Below are positions 62,376 through 64,000 of a stretch of 64,000 nucleotides of DNA, in pieces. Every line of letters begins with the position of its first letter. The first letter of the stretch is position 1. The DNA comes from Proteobacteria bacterium UBA2133 (GTDB lineage: Bacteria > Pseudomonadota > Gammaproteobacteria > Arenicellales > UBA868), in NCBI GenBank assembly GCA_002327725.1, contig DCXP01000006.1, positions 13,876 through 77,875 of the forward strand, written 5' to 3'. A program made the translations under genes and the position numbers. The notes under the pieces were generated by a model. That model searched no databases. It was given only the letters and a program-made list of their open reading frames with translations, and was not told the origin of the DNA.

Positions 62376-62753
62376 CTACAGGTGGTCGAGGCTGTCTACT
62401 GTAATACCGCTGAGTCGAAGCGCTGTGCTCACTACGGAAAACTCTTCGCGCTTCACAAGCACTTTGGTTCCTACGAAAAGCGCGCCCAAAGCATCGATCC
62501 GCACAGGCTCCAGCGGCCTTGGCGATTTCAGCGAAGAAAGCGTTTTCGCGACGATGTCACTGGTCTCACCGCTTGCGGAATCGCAAAAGTACAGGCGGCT
62601 GTTGTCGGGGCGATATAAGGCCTGTCGGCTTGACAGACGGGTCACCATCCACGCCTCAAGGATGCGGTCCCGGGACACGCCCGGGCGCATATTGGCGATA
62701 TCGGCAAGGTCCGGCGGACGAAACTTGCTATAGACTCGATGCTCCTGCGACAT
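62376..62753 (-). CDS. Hypothetical protein, about 125 residues
   Basis: Soluble, no motif recognised (MSQEHRVYSKFRPPDLADI, RDRILEAWMVTRLSSRQALY). Start chosen at the ATG 62753; an earlier ATG at 62780 shares its bases with the start of the divergent DUF364 gene (CATG at 62778-62781). GAGGA lies 13 bases before the later ATG. The pairing with the divergent gene may mean a shared regulatory region. Confidence 0.6.
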   Translation of the reverse strand: MSQEHRVYSKFRPPDLADIANMRPGVSRDRILEAWMVTRLSSRQALYRPDNSRLYFCDSASGETSDIVAKTLSSLKSPRPLEPVRIDALGALFVGTKVLVKREEFSVVSTALRLSGITVDSLDHL

Positions 62754-62778
62754 GCTGAACCGGGTATCCTCAGCGCTC

Positions 62779-63609
62779 ATGACCGTACTTTCTGATCTGG
62801 TGGATCTCATTTTGGCGATAGGCAACGGACGGGAACTTCCGCCTGTTGCTGCTATGTACAAACCGCCACCCGCACGCCCTCCGGAGCGGCCCAAGAAATT
62901 CGGCGTAATTGTCCTCGATGACGATAGTTGCGGTTTTTTCTACGCCGGTCTCGATAATACCCTGTCGCAACTGGCCGCGTGTGATCCTCATCAGTTTACT
63001 GGCGCTGCGCCTCTGGATCTGGTCAGAAACTGTCTCGAGAGTGATCCACTGGCCAAGGCAGTCGGTCTGGGCGTGCTCAATGCGCTGAGCCAGCATCTGC
63101 TCAGCGTATCAGGCTTTCGCCTCGACCGTACCGGCGATCCGATGGGACACCTCGATCTCGCGGGGGCGCAACATGTGGGAATGGTCGGTTTTTTCCCACC
63201 GTTGGTGGCAGCCCTGGCGGATCACCCGGCGTCGCTGACGATCATCGAAAAAGACCCACAATTCCAGGATTGGCCGGGCCGGTTTCTGGTCACGGAAGAG
63301 ACCCGCCGGATACAGGATTGCGACCGGGTATTGATCACCGGCTCCACCTTGATGAACGATACCCTAGACGACGTGCTCAGCCACTGTAACCCGGCTTCTC
63401 AAATAGCGCTGGTCGGGCCGACCGCCTCCTGCCTGCCCGACCCTATATTCGAGCGCGGAATCGATGTCGTCGGCAGCGCCACGGTGTCGGACCTGCCCCT
63501 CCTGGTGGACCTGCTGCAGACCGGTGAGCCCTGGCGGGCGGGTACGGCGAAGTACTGTATCGCACGCAGTCAGTATCCGGGTATTCGCCAGCTGATGGCC
63601 GATTCCTGA
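62779..63609 (+). CDS. DUF364 (putative heavy-metal chelation) family protein
   Basis: 276 aa from ATG 62779; ATG 62752 in the same frame is possible but would overlap the divergent gene. An N-terminal DUF4213-like part is followed by the Rossmann-like DUF364 (VGMVGFFPPLVAALADHP, VLITGSTLMNDTLDDVLSHC, ALVGPTASCLPDPIFERGID). Members occur in archaea and bacteria in metal-related contexts but the biochemistry is undefined. Confidence 0.83.
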   Translation: MTVLSDLVDLILAIGNGRELPPVAAMYKPPPARPPERPKKFGVIVLDDDSCGFFYAGLDNTLSQLAACDPHQFTGAAPLDLVRNCLESDPLAKAVGLGVLNALSQHLLSVSGFRLDRTGDPMGHLDLAGAQHVGMVGFFPPLVAALADHPASLTIIEKDPQFQDWPGRFLVTEETRRIQDCDRVLITGSTLMNDTLDDVLSHCNPASQIALVGPTASCLPDPIFERGIDVVGSATVSDLPLLVDLLQTGEPWRAGTAKYCIARSQYPGIRQLMADS

Positions 63610-63667
63610 CGGACTCGCCGGCTTCCCCGGCACCGGTGTCCGTTCGTCGCCGGGATATAATTCGGTG

Positions 63668-64000
63668 ATGAGGTTTTCGTCGCTGTTGCACGCCGCGGTC
63701 GCGTTGCTGGGTTTATATGCCGCGCTGGCGCAGGCCGGCACGATCGACCCAGCGCGCGATCTGCAACAGGATGGAACCCAGGCGCGCAAAGAAAATCTGC
63801 CGATCCTGCTTATCTATACCGCCGGGTATTGTCATTACTGTGACGAGGTGAAAACCGACGTCTTTAACCACATCGCCAGAGATCCTGCGCACCGGAAGCG
63901 TGTGCTGCTGCGGGAGGTGCGGGTCGACAGCAATATCCCGGTGGTGGGATTTGAAGGCGATACCACAGACCACCATGGCTTTTCGAAAAATCGCGGCATC
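63668..64000 (+). CDS. Periplasmic thioredoxin-fold protein, truncated by window edge
   Basis: 111 codons open to the end. The signal peptide (SSLLHAAVALLGLYAALAQA) is followed by a thioredoxin-like domain with CxxC (TAGYCHYCDEV), as in SoxW/DsbD-gamma-like periplasmic reductases. ATG at 63668 or GTG at 63665. The remainder, including the cis-Pro strand, is beyond the window. Confidence 0.8.
   Translation, partial: MRFSSLLHAAVALLGLYAALAQAGTIDPARDLQQDGTQARKENLPILLIYTAGYCHYCDEVKTDVFNHIARDPAHRKRVLLREVRVDSNIPVVGFEGDTTDHHGFSKNRGI

Noticed and set aside
63364..63789. 141-codon minus-strand open frame
   Set aside because: Overlaps the DUF364 gene and the signal peptide of the thioredoxin-like gene on the opposite strand; no motif.

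Overview
The window looks like chromosomal DNA of a GC-rich gammaproteobacterium, probably free-living or marine. The evidence is the gene order gmk-rpoZ-spoT-ridA-recG, a thyA-folA-uvrD run, an ahcY gene under a SAH riboswitch, rdgB/rph, hslR, hemW, hemJ and trmL. No rRNA, tRNA, CRISPR array, insertion sequence or prophage was recognised. Most of the window is ordinary housekeeping DNA, packed as short operons with 1-8 base overlaps. The exact genus cannot be read from the sequence.

Layout. 1-3000: end of an unknown gene, an endonuclease/exonuclease/phosphatase-family protein, a histone-deacetylase-like amidohydrolase and an AEC transporter. 3118-6561: a well-formed tRNA-Ile-type T-box leader followed by a type 2 isoleucyl-tRNA synthetase, the most unexpected item in the window. 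6724-9540: metK, SAH riboswitch, ahcY and terminator, i.e. the SAM/SAH cycle. 9558-20500: YdcH-like protein, pepN, a LysE/ArgO exporter, a vWA-like plus degenerate J-domain pair, a penicillin-binding-like transpeptidase, thyA, folA, uvrD and a helical-repeat protein. 20508-28129 (minus strand): yicC-gmk-rpoZ-spoT-ridA-recG-ubiA. 28261-30019: a Ser/Thr kinase and a FadR-type regulator with its own operator. 30156-37417: a nine- or ten-gene Mrp-type cation/proton antiporter operon with three MrpD-like subunits.

37418-46582 is the accessory part: a nitroreductase remnant, tdk, three tandem copies of an unrecognised cysteine-rich lipoprotein family (the middle one decayed), then a minus-strand set of a GlpD-like oxidoreductase, a GT4 glycosyltransferase and a metal-hydrolase/methyltransferase fusion, and a non-pyrrolysine MttB-family methyltransferase. 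46743-50516 holds molybdenum cofactor genes (moaB, moaD, moaE, moeA, moaC; moaA is not in the window), with a tightly nested 46-residue ORF below the usual annotation cut-off. 50646-64000 returns to housekeeping genes: a thioredoxin-like protein, a CPA2 antiporter, gpmA, a large YfhO-like membrane protein, rdgB, rph, a Nudix hydrolase, an outer-membrane barrel, hslR, a 2-hydroxyacid dehydrogenase, hemW (apparently CTG start), hemJ, trmL, a DUF364 protein and a truncated periplasmic thioredoxin.

Regulation visible in the sequence: tRNA-Ile sensing upstream of ileS (probably translational, since no U-tract terminator is present), SAH sensing upstream of ahcY, and probable autorepression of the FadR-type regulator through TGGTnnnACCA overlapping its transcription start. 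Methyl metabolism recurs: metK/ahcY, two SAM-dependent methyltransferases of unknown substrate and the MttB-like protein.
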